Origin: Gordionus sp. m RMFG-2023
Taxonomy: Eukaryota; Nematomorpha; Gordioida; Chordodea; Parachordodidae
Length of the DNA: 64,000 nt
Direction: 5' to 3'
Assembly (NCBI RefSeq): GCF_954871325.1
Contig: NC_088779.1
Span: forward strand, 7,070,846 to 7,134,845
Both the position numbers and the translations under genes were made by a program. Shown here in pieces: positions 22,801 to 34,590 of the stretch (position 1 is the stretch's first letter; each line of letters begins with the position of its first letter). The notes below the pieces were generated by a model. The model was not told where the DNA came from. It did not search any database and was given only the letters and a program-made list of their open reading frames with translations.

Positions 22801-23305
22801 CATTAGAGAGTCCAGGCAAGTAAAATTCCACATCAAGTCCCTGAAACAAACAGGACTATAGTTTTACCGTCAAGACGTTTTTATCTATGCTGAAGGTGGG
22901 TTCACAAATGCATGGGAAAATTGTCATGTTGAGAAATGGGGCAATAAATGTGTAATTATGTTGTGTCTAATAATATTTTAGATATGAAATTACAATGGAG
23001 TGCATGGCATCCAAAATAGTCTGAAATCTAATTACATTTGTTGAAAGTCTATTGTTTTAAAAGGGCATGCCCAGAAACAGACTGATTGCATAAACAATTA
23101 GGGAAATTATGTATCAGTTGATTGTTTAAAATACTGAAGTAGGAATGAAGCCATTCATGGCTCTTGTTAAAATTAAACGTCATCGCTCGAGGTAAGCAAA
23201 GGAACAAGATACCAATTCTGGATCCAAGTCCTTTTGATAACTTTGATTGACGTTTATTTAGCAAGGCAATGAGTTTAGGAAAAAGTTCGTTATCATAATT
23301 TTCTT
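22800..23305. repeat. Module M, copy C (partial)
   Basis: Matches 15430-15900: gtcaagacgtttttatctatgc, gcatggcatccaaaatagtctgaaa, gaagccattcatggctcttgt. It has lost the second half. An 86-codon minus-strand frame at 23049-23309 has no counterpart in copies A or B and is probably chance. Confidence 0.6.
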
Positions 23306-23309
23306 TCAT

Positions 23310-23450
23310 CTAAATTGGAATCTTTCTCTCCATGCTCTATGAAACAAATTAATTCCTCTTTGTTAATAGGATTTTGTTTGTGAAAAAATCTTCCATTAAA
23401 AAAATACATTTTTAGTGGGATCAAGACAAGAGCTACATGGTGGTTATCAG
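23310..23450 (-). pseudogene. Tc1/mariner transposase C-terminal fragment, copy D
   Basis: tctctccatgctctatgaaacaaattaattcctctttgttaatagg matches 10010-10060, continuing to the inverse of the NPIE block (tagtgggatcaagacaagagctacatgg). It directly follows module M copy C, as the start of a fourth unit would. Confidence 0.65.
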
Positions 23451-23806
23451 TTTATTAATCAATTGTAAAATAATTTAATCCATTCAGTGTATAAAAAAAA
23501 TACACCCTCAAACCTCACATTTTTTATGATCCTTATTATATCTTTTTCTATGTTTAAAATAATTATTTTAATTTTTACATATAATTTTATTATAGATTTT
23601 ATTTTTTTTAAATTAATTTAGTATAGATAATATCCCTTTATTTAACAATGTATTTATTTTAATAAATACAATAAAAATACATCTATAAATTTTAACAGAT
23701 TATTATATCAAAAAATAATAATTTAAGATATATATAATTCTCTTTGCACAACGATATTTTAAAAAAATATAATTTAACAATTATAATTAATACAAATGAT
23801 TATATT
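23451..23806. other. AT-rich spacer, nothing recognised
   Basis: Almost pure A/T with no repeated phrase or frame of note. Confidence 0.5.
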
Positions 23807-23814
23807 ATTAAAAT

Positions 23815-24835
23815 CAGGGCCTTAGCCAGGAATTTCCTTCTCGATGGTCAGCTTTTTATAAAATAAAATAAAAATTAAGTCTTCATATAAATTATTTGCT
23901 ATTTTTACTGAAAATTTGTAAATGTAATATGAATACAAAATAATATGAATAACAATAGTATAATATAATACGACGATTTTTATTTTAAATTTTATCTTAG
24001 ATAAATTAAAAGATAATCTGTGTTATTCTTTTTTCATAAGCCATTAATACTAAAATTTATTTACACATCGATTCTCTGGGGTTCGATAGAACTTTCTTTT
24101 TCTAGTGTAGAGAATGAGTTCTCATAAGAAGTTGTTAATACCCCAATGATGATGTGATGAACAACATTTATACAATTCTTTGCATGATAATGTTTTAATA
24201 TATAATATTTAGAATATTTTTAAAATTTTTTTATTCTTTAACTTCTGCAGCTAATAGCCCTTTTGTTTCTTTTCATATTTTAATAAATTAGCAGTCCCTT
24301 CTTTGCAGCTAACGCATTTTTTCATTGCTGAATCCCTTTTGTCAAAATTTATCTCTTGGGCTACACAAGTATTTCCTACATCATTAAGTTAAGTTAAGCT
24401 TAAGTAAAAAAGTCAATATAAATAAATTGATCAAAATTAACTTAGAAAACTTTAACAATTGTATTTACCTTCATCTTCTTATTTCAAAGTCCATATAATG
24501 GTGTTTACTATCCGTCACTGACTTACATGTTCAAGAAGAGGTTTGTTTTTTTGACGAGGAATAAAAATGTGGAAATAACTTGTTGTTTTTTCATGAAACT
24601 AAATGGATATTTTTTAACTAACATTTTTATAGGTATGTTCTTGTTTATTAATATGTATAAATTAAATAATTATAATTTTTCTAAAAAATATGTTGTATAT
24701 TCATTTTCATTTAGAATTAATGTTAATGGTAACTAAAATTAAATAACTAACAATTTTTTTTAAATTTGGAGGGCCGGAAGCATTTTTGTAGGCAAAAAAT
24801 TTTTGCCCCCCACCTAACCCGTAGCTACGGCCCTG
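23815..24835. mobile_element. Non-autonomous hAT-type element
   Basis: Left end cagggccttagccagg (23815), right end the inverse, ccgtagctacggccctg (ending 24835). Flanking 8-bp repeats are ATTAAAAT (23807-23814) and ATCAAAAT (24836-24843), one mismatch, as expected for an aged hAT insertion. Length 1,021 bp. Internal frames (for example 24527-24736) show no transposase motif. Its ends differ from the 19.95 kb element in sequence but share the c-a-g-g-g/c-g-t-a-g style of hAT termini. Confidence 0.8.
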
Positions 24836-25009
24836 ATCAAAATATTAGTAACTCCTATTGCAAATACAATATTTTTATTAAAAATAATATTATATAAAAA
24901 TATATAACTATTAAGACTAAGAATTTATTATAATTAAGTTTTGCATATAAAAATTTATGACTAAAAACATATTATAATCATATTGCAATTTTAGGATTTG
25001 AATTTATAA

Positions 25010-25306
25010 AGAGAGATCTACTTTTCTCTGAGATTTTGCTTATTATCTAGAATTATCTCCTTATAAATATTTAATAAGGCTCATTCATTTAAACGCACCG
25101 GTACTATTTCATAAATAGGTTTTTAACCTTTTCAAAATTGAAAAAGACCTTTCTTTAGTGCAGGTATTAATAGGTAAGGTAGCTAAAATAAAAAACAATG
25201 TTTTAATATTAACCCTAATACTCCCACCCTTTAGGATTAGGGGTACTCTTAGTTCTTCTGAGAGTAGAGACAGCTGTTTTAGTAATTTTGATGCACCTTC
25301 CTCCAT
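25010..25306 (-). pseudogene. hAT transposase C-terminal fragment
   Basis: On the minus strand 25306-25109 reads, near its end, TLPINTCTKERSFSILKRLK followed by TYL; T/S-x-ERSFS-x-LKR-K-TYLR is the dimerisation signature of the hAT branch found in many animal hAT and zinc-finger-MYM-like transposases. After a stop and frameshift, about 25075-25020 reads RLNE.ALLNIYKEI, the expected closing RLSGLALLNIH-type block. The catalytic core is absent. The Met that opens the 65-codon frame is not a real start. Confidence 0.85.
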
Positions 25307-25424
25307 GTTTACCTTGGTTTATGCAATAACTTACACAGGTGGTATAGTAATTTTATTTTTGTATTCATGCGTTTTGTCTCCAACCCCAATAACCAAGGTA
25401 AACAAGGAGGAAGGCGCATCAAAA
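25288..25424. repeat. Inverted repeat, 35-bp arms
   Basis: Left arm attttgatgcaccttcctcc...(about 25289-25323) and right arm ggaggaaggcgcatcaaaat (ending about 25424) pair over about 35 bp with two mismatches, loop about 65 bp. The left arm lies inside the hAT reading, so the right arm is probably an inverted partial duplication of transposase sequence. Confidence 0.7.
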
Positions 25425-25640
25425 TGATATAGGAGTGTAACTTATGGGGGTGTATCACTCCTCGCTGTAATAATTTTAAGTATATACTACATCACCCCTC
25501 TTGAATATGCCTGCAGAGTATTTTTTGGTCTCAAAGAGTACTCAATTCTTTATAACAAAATTTGACATCTCAAAGTAACTTATAATACTATCCTGATAAA
25601 TCATCAAAGTAAAACTTTGATATTCTTCCTCTCGCGTTTT
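25425..25640. other. Spacer, nothing recognised
   Basis: No frame or repeat that I can support. Confidence 0.4.
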
Positions 25641-26095
25641 ACTTGTAAAAACGGCAAAAGAAAATAAAAGCTAGCTGTTTATCTCTGCCAAATTAAACAA
25701 TTTTTCTTTTAATTAAAAATTATAAAAAATAAATTAAAATTTTTAAAATTATCTAATTTGTTTTACAATATATATTATTAAATTTATAATTGTTCAAAAA
25801 ATTTCTTTGCAGATCATATTTTTTTCTCCATCATCGCACAATGTCAAAAAATATTTACAATATATCTTTATAGCCTTCCCCCCTTTTGTTATTTACTATT
25901 TTACTTTCTATAATTTTTATTTAAATCATGTGAATATTTGAAAGAAAATTCTTATTTGTTTTTTTTATAATACTTCATTTTGATATCGAACATTTTTATT
26001 TCCGTTTTATAAAGTTATTCGCACTAAAAAAATTATAAAAAAAATTTTCGGATGTTATGGCGGGGTTTCAACTCCTCTACGACAGTGCGACTACA
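25640..26095. repeat. Dispersed repeat R3, left copy
   Basis: Shares with 27665-28215: gaaaataaaag..tgctgtttatct, cagatcatatttttttctcc, atttacaatatat.ttta.agcc followed by a C run, aaaattcttatttgttttttt, and gttatggcggggtttcaactc. The two copies flank R1 (26104-27660) in direct orientation. Confidence 0.7.
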
Positions 26096-26103
26096 TTTTT
26101 AAA

Positions 26104-27660
26104 AACGTCTAACTCAATATTTTGGCCAGAAAAGAATTATGCAAGCCTTAAGATTTTTCTCATAGGTGGCACAAAGATTTGGGCATCTATTAAGGAAATC
26201 TCGAGGCTTTAGACAATATTTTTCTGGCTAAAATATTGAGTTAACCATTTTCGGCTTAAATTGATTCGTTTAACAATACTAGTTAATATAATGTAAAATA
26301 AAAAAAATAATAAAATCAATCCGTAAGGGAAACAGTAAGTTAATAGATAGTGAAAGAGAAATAATAAAAATGAGTCAGAATATATTAACATTTAATATGG
26401 GAAAATTTGATACACGGTAATAAGTTTAATCCATATAAATAGTTGATAGGCAGGTAAAGTGAAATCATTTACCAAAAAATATATTTTTTTGCGTTTATTA
26501 TTCTACTAATGTAATTTGGGATATAGTTAGAATCTATTTCAGAATACCTATAATAATTAAATCCATATGTTTATAACTTTATACAAGGTTTTTTAAATAT
26601 GAATCATCTGAAATTATTATGCATTATAACAGCACTAAAAAATTCTTTATTTTAACTATAGATGCGAATGCCCTTCGATATGAAGGGTCAAAAATTCGAT
26701 TAGTATGTTTGGAAAACAGTGGAAAAGGGTCTGGGAAAAATGAGAGGAGAAACAGTTAAGATATTAGAGAGATAAATAGGTAAATATTTTTTTTTAAATT
26801 TTATATTATACCTGGTACTTCTTGGGCTAGTTACAATAAATATAAGTTTACATTTAATTACGATATTTCTCATTGGCATGTATAAACAAAGTATTTGGAA
26901 AAGAGCCAATCAAAATTTTAGCAGATCCCAGATATTGTATATATTTTGTTTAGGGACATAAAAATCTAACTTTAAGAAACTTTATCTGCAATTAGTTTTT
27001 TAAAATATATTTTATAATCGGAATTTTTCTACCAGTAATAGTTTATTTTCTCAAGATCTACAGAGCTAAGCTTGCTCTCTATTAAATTCTAATTAATTCG
27101 GTTAACCTAAGCGATACGCCCTACACATCTTTAAGCATATTACAAAAACTTGTGCATTATAATAGACAAATCATCCTTCTAAATAGCTTGAGATGAACAG
27201 AAAAATGTCCATGATTAAATCAATATTTATATTGGGTTTTAGCAAGGTTAATTTTAATCTTCTGTTGCCTTAGAAAAGAGAAATTTGTTCCTAGAACAAA
27301 AATATAAAATTAAATAAAGAAAAATTATAAGAAATGAAGGATCATTTTCAATTATATTTATGATTATTAGAAGTTTAGAGATTATATATATAAGAAAATA
27401 AATTAATTTGAATCACCATACTCTATCATTTAAACTTATAAACCTACAAACTGATTAATGAAAGTTAAATTATTTTTAATTATATTTTTATTTAAAAATT
27501 TAGAAATACCTTGTAAAGTGTATAATAATTAGTATTTAATTTCAAGAAGAAAGATAATAATAATATGGGAAGATTTAATAACCGCGGATAAATTTAATAC
27601 TTATAAATATTTGATAGATAAATTGATAATCTTTATAGATAATCAACAATTCAGACTCAA
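26104..27660. repeat. Dispersed repeat R1, second long copy
   Basis: Aligned throughout with 3763-5340, starting with the fold-back (about 26104-26243). It lies exactly between two R3 copies, as if R1 had inserted into R3 or the pair were terminal repeats of one unit. Noncoding. Confidence 0.75.
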
Positions 27661-27664
27661 CCGA

Positions 27665-28215
27665 CAAATGAAAATAAAAGATTGCTGTTTATCTTTACCA
27701 AATTAAACATTTTTCTCTTTATTAAAAATTTAATTTAATTTTCTAATTCATAGTATATAAACTTTTTATGTTAATAGTATTTACATATTTATAGAATAGA
27801 AAATTGTTAATAACCATTTTATAATAAAAAATAAATTAAATTAATTTTAAAATTATCTAATTTGTTTAACAATATAAATTATATTATTTTATGATTGTTT
27901 AAAAAATATCTTTCGAGATATGCAGATCATATTTTTTTCTCCATCCTAGTACTATGTAAAAAATATTTACAATATATTTTTACAGCCCCCCCCCCCACAC
28001 CTGTTATTTAATATTTTACTTCATATAATTTTTAATTTAAATCATGTGAATATTTGAAAGAAAATTCTTATTTGTTTTTTTAAATATACTTCATTTTGTT
28101 ATCGTACATTTTATTTTATTTCCGCTTTATAAATAAAATTATTCTCAATAAAAAAAAATTAAAAAAATTTTTCGGAGGTTATGGCGGGGTTTCAACTCTA
28201 AACCTCCCTTCTCTA
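27665..28215. repeat. Dispersed repeat R3, right copy
   Basis: Longer than the left copy by about 100 bp; has a 12-base C tract at about 27986. It ends ctacgccactgcaactaca; the inverse, tgcagtggcgtag, is typical of hAT-type termini, which suggests R3 ends at a former hAT end. Confidence 0.65.
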
Positions 28216-28259
28216 CGCCACTGCAACTACAATAAATATAACTAAGTAAAAAGAAAGAA

Positions 28260-28480
28260 TTATCAGAATACCAAATCGTTGATCGACGGAATCAATTTAT
28301 AAGTTTATATAAGCTATTTTTAAAGGAGATATGATTCATTAAAAATGGAGGAAAATATTTTTAATTCGATTATATATGTAAGTGGATGAATATAATAACA
28401 ATTTCAAATTAATTTAGTTATCGGATTATTTTATAAAGATGATTAAAAGATAAGGGGAAAATATGTGTTTTAGCAAAAAA
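28260..28480. repeat. Diverged R2 relative
   Basis: tttataagtttatataagctatttttaaaggagatatgat and ataataacaatttcaaa resemble 5440-5580. Low similarity, noncoding. Confidence 0.4.
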
Positions 28481-28544
28481 GCAATAAGTATTTTTAGAAA
28501 GATCATTTACTGTTAAGATAAAGGGACTTTATATTTCATTTGAA

Positions 28545-29510
28545 AATGTCCTCTCCAGCTCCTGATAACCTAGACTGAGGATTAAGAGTGAATATTAATT
28601 TATAACATTCAAAAATATATTTTCAAAATTTCTTACAATTATCTATATTTAGAACAATCTTTCCCTCTCCAACACCGTAGAACGATTTTTTTATTGAATT
28701 GAAAAAATATTTTATTAACTGTAATTTATTCCATTGCTGACGTATTTATAAGAAAATTTTCTTTAAACACCCACCCCTCCCTACCTGCCTGAAATTGATT
28801 CGAATATTTATAGTGTAATTAATTTTAATAGTATTCAATTAATTATTTTATTAGCATTCATTTGCAGCCCTTGTTGAGATATTTTGTAAAAAAATTTTAA
28901 CCTTCACCCCTCACTATGATAAATATAAGACCTTATCACCTAATTCATTTTAGATGTACTCAAATAAATATAATAAATATCAATAATTTCTATGTATATA
29001 TTCTCATAAATATAATAGTAAATTCTCAAAAAATTGGAAAAATTTATAAGATTTAAATATTTTTTTTATAAATATAAACAAATCGATTAAAATAAGAATA
29101 TCTAATGGTAAAATTAAGTCGAAGAGAGCTAAAAACCAATAAGTGTTCCTGGAAATGTTCTTAAAAGGATTCAAAGTTCCCATTTAGGATATCCTTGTCT
29201 TTGTGTTTCTTTAGAAAATGTCTTCTCCAACATTCCATAACAGATTTCAGGATTTATACTGATGATTTTTTAATAACACCAAAAAAATTGATTTCTTTCG
29301 AATACCATTTATACATTTTTAGATCTCCCCTCCCCATCCTTCTCAACATCCTACGACCTAGATTAATTTTAATTACACCTAAAAAATCTTTTATTAGCTT
29401 TCATTTCAGCCATTAGGGATATATTTTCATGAAATGCCTGGTGGATAAATTTTCGTTTAAAGGTTTGAACCCCCTCCCACTCCCCTCCATTTGATATGGA
29501 TCCTATCATC
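28545..29510. repeat. R8: two diverged copies of a pyrimidine-rich repeat
   Basis: Copy 1 about 28545-28925 and copy 2 about 29210-29510 share gaaaatgtc.tctcca, acccacccctccctacc-like runs, attcatttgcagcc/tttcatttcagcc and aggtttgaaccccctccc/ttttaaccttcacccctc. Noncoding. The 73-codon frame at 29195-29416 is a by-product. Confidence 0.55.
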
Positions 29511-29649
29511 TAGAATGCTGATCTATTTAAAAGAAACTCAAAATTAAAAAATATTTAAAGTGTCACTAATTTTTTGAGCGATTTAGTGTATCTCCGAGAA
29601 ATAAATTTCTTAGAAATTCAAAAAAAAAATTAATAATTTCAATAAAATA

Positions 29650-29758
29650 TTCTTAGAAGATAAAAATTTTATTTAGCCTAAACGTTGAGAAAATAAGAGA
29701 AAATTCTAAGATAAAAATTTTATTTAGCCTAAACGTTGAGAAAATAAGAGAAAATTCT
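29650..29758. repeat. 52-bp tandem duplication
   Basis: taagataaaaattttattta gcctaaacgttgagaaaata agagaaaattc occurs twice in a row, nearly identical, so the duplication is recent. Confidence 0.8.
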
Positions 29759-29759
29759 T

Positions 29760-30860
29760 CGATTTAAATATTTTTTATTCTGAGCGAAGTAATATTAAAC
29801 ACATAATATTATGTATTTTCGTGATTTTGGCCAAAACATTCAATATCTATTTTTATTTTGGGGCAACACGTAATGATTATAAAAATGTGATCTCAAAATT
29901 AAATTTTTTGACGTTTGCCTTTTAGGGCTCGCATGCTCCAGATCTTCATATTTAAATAAGTTATTGTATTGATTAAAAAATAATTGGTATGCATTGAAAA
30001 ACAATATATTTCGCAAAATATTATTAGCCAGTCAAGATTTTATAAAGTTTAGCCGATTGACTGATGTTTTGAACTCGGCGAGAAAAATAACTATTGAACT
30101 TTACCTGCAAATATTTTTTAAAAATATTTTTCTGTGGAGATTTTTTTTCCCAGTATTTGATTCATTTATCAAGAACCTTTTATATAATATATAATCCAAC
30201 GATCATCATTTAATGTTTAAAAGATAATATAAATATATTATATCCATCATAGAAGATACTTAAATCCTAAATACACATATATAATTTCAAAATTCTTAAG
30301 CTGATTAAATGATAATTAGCTATAAAAATATAATAATTTATTACATTCCTCTGCATTGACATATAAATAAAAGGGATTTAAGATAGGGAAGAATAATTAC
30401 GTACGCATAAATATAATAATATAAGTTAATTTATTTGTGAAAATTCCGGTTGGCATGCTGAAACAAAATATTTTGCATAAGATATTTACTCATAAACTAG
30501 AAGTTTTTTTCAACAATATTCTTTTTACATTTTCTATATATTTTTTTTCATTTTCATGATTTTGGCCATATATTTTTATGAAGAAATTTTTTTTTTAAAT
30601 TTTTCTATTTATTTTTACATTTTAGTGATTTTGGCTAAAACGTTCAATATCTTTTTCTATTTAGACTTTAGGTTACCACAATAATAAATATAAAAATGTG
30701 ATCATGGAATATATTTTTAATGGCGAAATTTAATATTTAAATCATTGATTCTATTAAACTATAAAAAAGTTGATACTTTAGAAAATATAAATGACCGAAA
30801 TTATTTTTTTAAAATTATCTATATAAATTGATATCTCCATATTGTTTTATATAAATATAT
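29760..30860. other. AT-rich stretch with repeated gattttggccaaaac phrase
   Basis: cgtgattttggccaaaacattcaatatct (29819) recurs as agtgattttggctaaaacgttcaatatct (30622) with similar sequence to the right (gtgatc...aaat). A 66-codon plus-strand frame at 29994-30194 has no motif I know. Confidence 0.45.
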
Positions 30861-31175
30861 AATATATATTATGATTAAAATTAAAATCTGACTAGTTGAA
30901 TAAATATTGAAGAGCCCAATATTTAAAAATTGTTTCATTTTAAAATAGAGTTAAATTTAGTTTAAATTCAAATATATTTACCATTTCCAAATAATGCCTC
31001 GTCAGCTATTTATTACAAATATATAAATTGAAATTATATTTATTAAAAAAGTTTTTCAATCTAATTTAAAAGTGTCGGGAAATCCTTAGGTTTATATATT
31101 TAATTATTTTTAAGCTTTATTTTTCCCCGAATATATAGGACATAATATTTTTTCTCTTTGTTTACTAAAATAAAA
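30860..31175. repeat. R6 copy
   Basis: Shares atgattaaaattaaaatctgactagtt and aaaagtgtcgggaaatccttagg with 11220-11450. Confidence 0.5.
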
Positions 31176-31193
31176 ATAAATCGACAATAGGAT

Positions 31194-31345
31194 ATTAATG
31201 AATAAAATGAATGAATAAATTAAATCAATAAATAAATAAATGAATGAATGAATGAATGAATAAATGAATGAATAAATAAGTGAATGAATAAATGTATGAA
31301 TGAATATATTTATGAATGAATAAATGAATGAAAATTAATAAATTA
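31194..31345. repeat. Tetranucleotide microsatellite (AATG/AATA)n
   Basis: About 150 bp of alternating gaatgaatgaat and aaataaata words. Confidence 0.9.
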
Positions 31346-33785
31346 CCCTTAAATATTTCAAAAGATTATTAATTTATATTTTTCAATGATATTTTGTGCA
31401 AATCTGTTAAACCCTCAATATTAACTTCCTCGTTAATTTCCACGCCTGATTCCGATAAAGATATATCATTTTAAAAATAAGCTTATGCTATTGATATTTA
31501 TATTATAATTTACAGTTATATACCAATATTAAAATTTCGGCTTGCTTGATTGATGTCTCTTTTTTCTAATATAAGTAAATGGATTATTCATATGAAACAT
31601 TACATCCGAAATAAAATCTATAAGATTTATTATACTTGCTTAATTTAAATTTTTTTTAGTTATTTTAAAAAAGGTTTAATTAATTTTTTCTCAAAATATG
31701 CTTAACCTTAAATCAAAGTAAACCAATTTTTTTAAAGGTTCCACCTCAGTAATTATTGTAATCAGTTTTATAGTTTTTAATTTTTTTAAATATATATATA
31801 TATATTTACTTCTCCTTAATATATTTGTGTTATTATGGGGAACCTTCCAATACATTGGGTATGATGAAGTGAATAACATATTCCTTGTTTGGCCTATATC
31901 ATATAGTAAATATTTTTAAAAAAATAAAAATTATTTCCCAAATCCTTATAATTGTATATAATATCTGTAGTATACTGTAATTATGAAATTAAAGAGCCAA
32001 GAGTTTTATGATTATTAACTAAAACATATATTGTTACAGGAAGAATGGTTAGAAAAATAAATCATCTTTTGGATATTTTAATGCACTTTTTTATTTTTAA
32101 TCAGTTGTATAATTTAGATTTTATTATTTTAGATAAATTTTTACTAGTCTAAGTATTTTCTATAATTTTTTTTCCCAATGGATTTCACGCCTTTTATTTT
32201 CGGTAGATAAATTATTTGTTTTTTTCAACAACTTTGTGATTTTCAAAGGAAAATTGTTCATGGTTAGTGAGTAAAATGATTAAATAAAGATTAAATAAAT
32301 GTCTATAACGTTTAAGGAACTAAATAGAAAGATACGCTATTATGTACAAGAATCGATATATAATCAAATTAATGAATTTGGTAGGAAATAAAATAAGAAA
32401 AGCAGCTCGTATTATGGACCTGAATTCCAAGAATAAATATATTGGAGAAAATGGTGAATGGATATAAAATTAAATTTAAGAAAAAGGATTTTCTTTTTAT
32501 CCTCTTATTATAGCATTAGCTCATAAAATTAAAATGATAATGCCATTTTCCAGAGTTTTATATTTTTTTTTATTATTTCTAAAAATTAGTTAAGATTGAA
32601 AATTAAGATAATTATTTTAAAAGATAAATGTGTAGTAAAAAGGTATTTGATTTTAGGGTATATTAAATTAATTTATTAAATATGTGTAAAATATCATTAT
32701 GAGTGAACTTATTTATCAAAAACCAAAATTATAACTTTTACTGATCCAGAACATTCATGGGCTAACACCTATTTCAATAAAGACTTGCCTCCGACATATC
32801 CAGGATACCCCGGGACACAGATTAACAGTACAATTCTTTTTCATAAAGTATATCAAATCAATATTACAAGATTGCAATAATTTATTATTATTGTATAGAT
32901 TATTTCATTTTACTTTTCACATGCAGGTCCCATAAGACATAATAATAATTTTAAAAAAAAATAATAATTTTATTATAAATCAATTTTTAGATGAATCTTT
33001 GGTCAACACATCAAAAAATAATAATTCAATAGTGTAGTGCTTTAAATTTTTTTTTAGCAATGAACAAATTTTACCTGGATACAAACCTAGCCAGATTGAT
33101 TGCCTTATAGAAGTGAGAAAGGCATCTATCTAATAGGCACATTGAAAGTTATAAAAAATATTATCTCAAATATTCTGTGCAAACGTATTAAAACCTCTTA
33201 TAAGAATTATTTCCTCCAAATCAATTAGGCAATGGCAAAAGAGGGCGAAAGCTAACAGCGTAACAAGGATTACTCTGGATATCCTTGCTTCAGAATATGC
33301 AGTCATCAAATATAAAAATGTCTTTTACATTTTAAATCGTAATTTTTTTATTACAAAACTATTTAGAAGTTTATCCAGATCATTTTAAAATATATCTAGG
33401 AAAGCTAAAGTACCATACTATATGCCAAATATATTATTCTTTTAGCCCAAGAAATACAGAAAGAGGATTCACTCAGTTCATCTTTATTCTTCTTAGCCAT
33501 AAACAACATATTTTAATATATAAATACCAATTTATTTGAATGATGGCGGATTATCGGGTCATATCAGTAGAATAATTACAGATACAGATATTATCATTTA
33601 AAATCTTCAACATTTGTGAAATATATTCAACTAAATGTTTCTTCGCCACTTATTGATCTTTTTATATGAATGGTTAAAGATAAAATATATATTTTTGAGT
33701 CACTAATATGAGGATCAGATCCAAATATTTTAGAACACATCTGATTAATCCATTAAAAGAAACATTATTAAACAGCTTTATCTAA
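31346..33785. other. AT-rich stretch, nothing coding recognised
   Basis: Contains a short (TA)n near 31790 and a slightly more complex part at 33060-33300 (gaggg, ctagccagattgattgcc). I found no protein motif there on either strand. Confidence 0.45.
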
Positions 33786-34590
33786 TTTTAAAAATTTTGA
33801 TATACCCAAAATACAATTCTGCTTCAGATCATCAGGCGTCTATTGATTTCCATCTATACTCCAAAAATATGAAGAAAAATTTTAATTTTTACTAGAACAT
33901 GGACAACCTAAAATTTCACTAAAATAGCTGGTTATAAATCCCTCTTCCAACAAAATCCTGCAGACTTGGCTTACTATCACCATTACCCTTTTCAATAGTT
34001 TCTTTTCATCTTTATTAAAAAATTATTAAACCTTTTAAAGACATCGTCTTAAACAATACTTTGCAATGGTCTATCATCACATCCTTGGGCACAATTTATC
34101 ACTCTTTAAATTATAAAATTGGAATGTTGATGTCATATTATGCTCTGTCGATTATCTACTTTCGAGCAATGACACACAGCAGTGTACTAACCTACGTCCA
34201 TTTCTAATGCATGAATCAGGGCACTAATGGTTATATGGTTATCCAAGCATGTTAAAAAAAGATCTGCTGACAAGTAAGGAATTTAGATATATTAGCAACA
34301 GACTAGTCTTATACATATATCTATTGCAACTGTAATAGATGCGAGGTAATGATTAATTCTAAAGCTAAACATTCACTCATAAGGCACGAAAGAATTAATA
34401 AAATAATCCAAAATTTATTATTCAAAACCGATGTTCTTTCACATCTCAAACCACGAGATACTAACATTTTTATAACTAACTCGCTGCCTGATGGGCTGTG
34501 TTAACCCTATGGAATATGTGGAAACACATGTAATGAAACTTTACATAAATTTTGTTTCTAATTTATGATAATATTGTATTCCATATCAAA
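33786..34590 (+). pseudogene. Probable RLE-LINE C-terminal remnant, another subfamily
   Basis: The plus strand reads, about 34355-34500, AKHSLIRHERINKIIQNLLF, then SHLKPRDT and LPDGLC. In copy II the equivalent block is GRHGQ..., RHSAVNHIINRSL, NNLKPLN, RPDG: the RH..IN..I...L spacing, the LKP and the PDG line up. Upstream text (SDHQASIDFHLYSKN at about 33810) could be thumb or linker, or a different endonuclease; I cannot decide. Several stops. Its end runs into sequence shared with 42080-42165. Confidence 0.5.

Noticed and set aside
23049-23309. 86-codon minus-strand frame in module M copy C
   Set aside because: The equivalent frame is broken or differently worded in copies A and B, whereas plus-strand readings are shared; it is probably chance.
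31194-31345. CRISPR-like or regulatory array
   Set aside because: The repeats are plain tetranucleotides (AATG/AATA) without spacers; this is an ordinary microsatellite.
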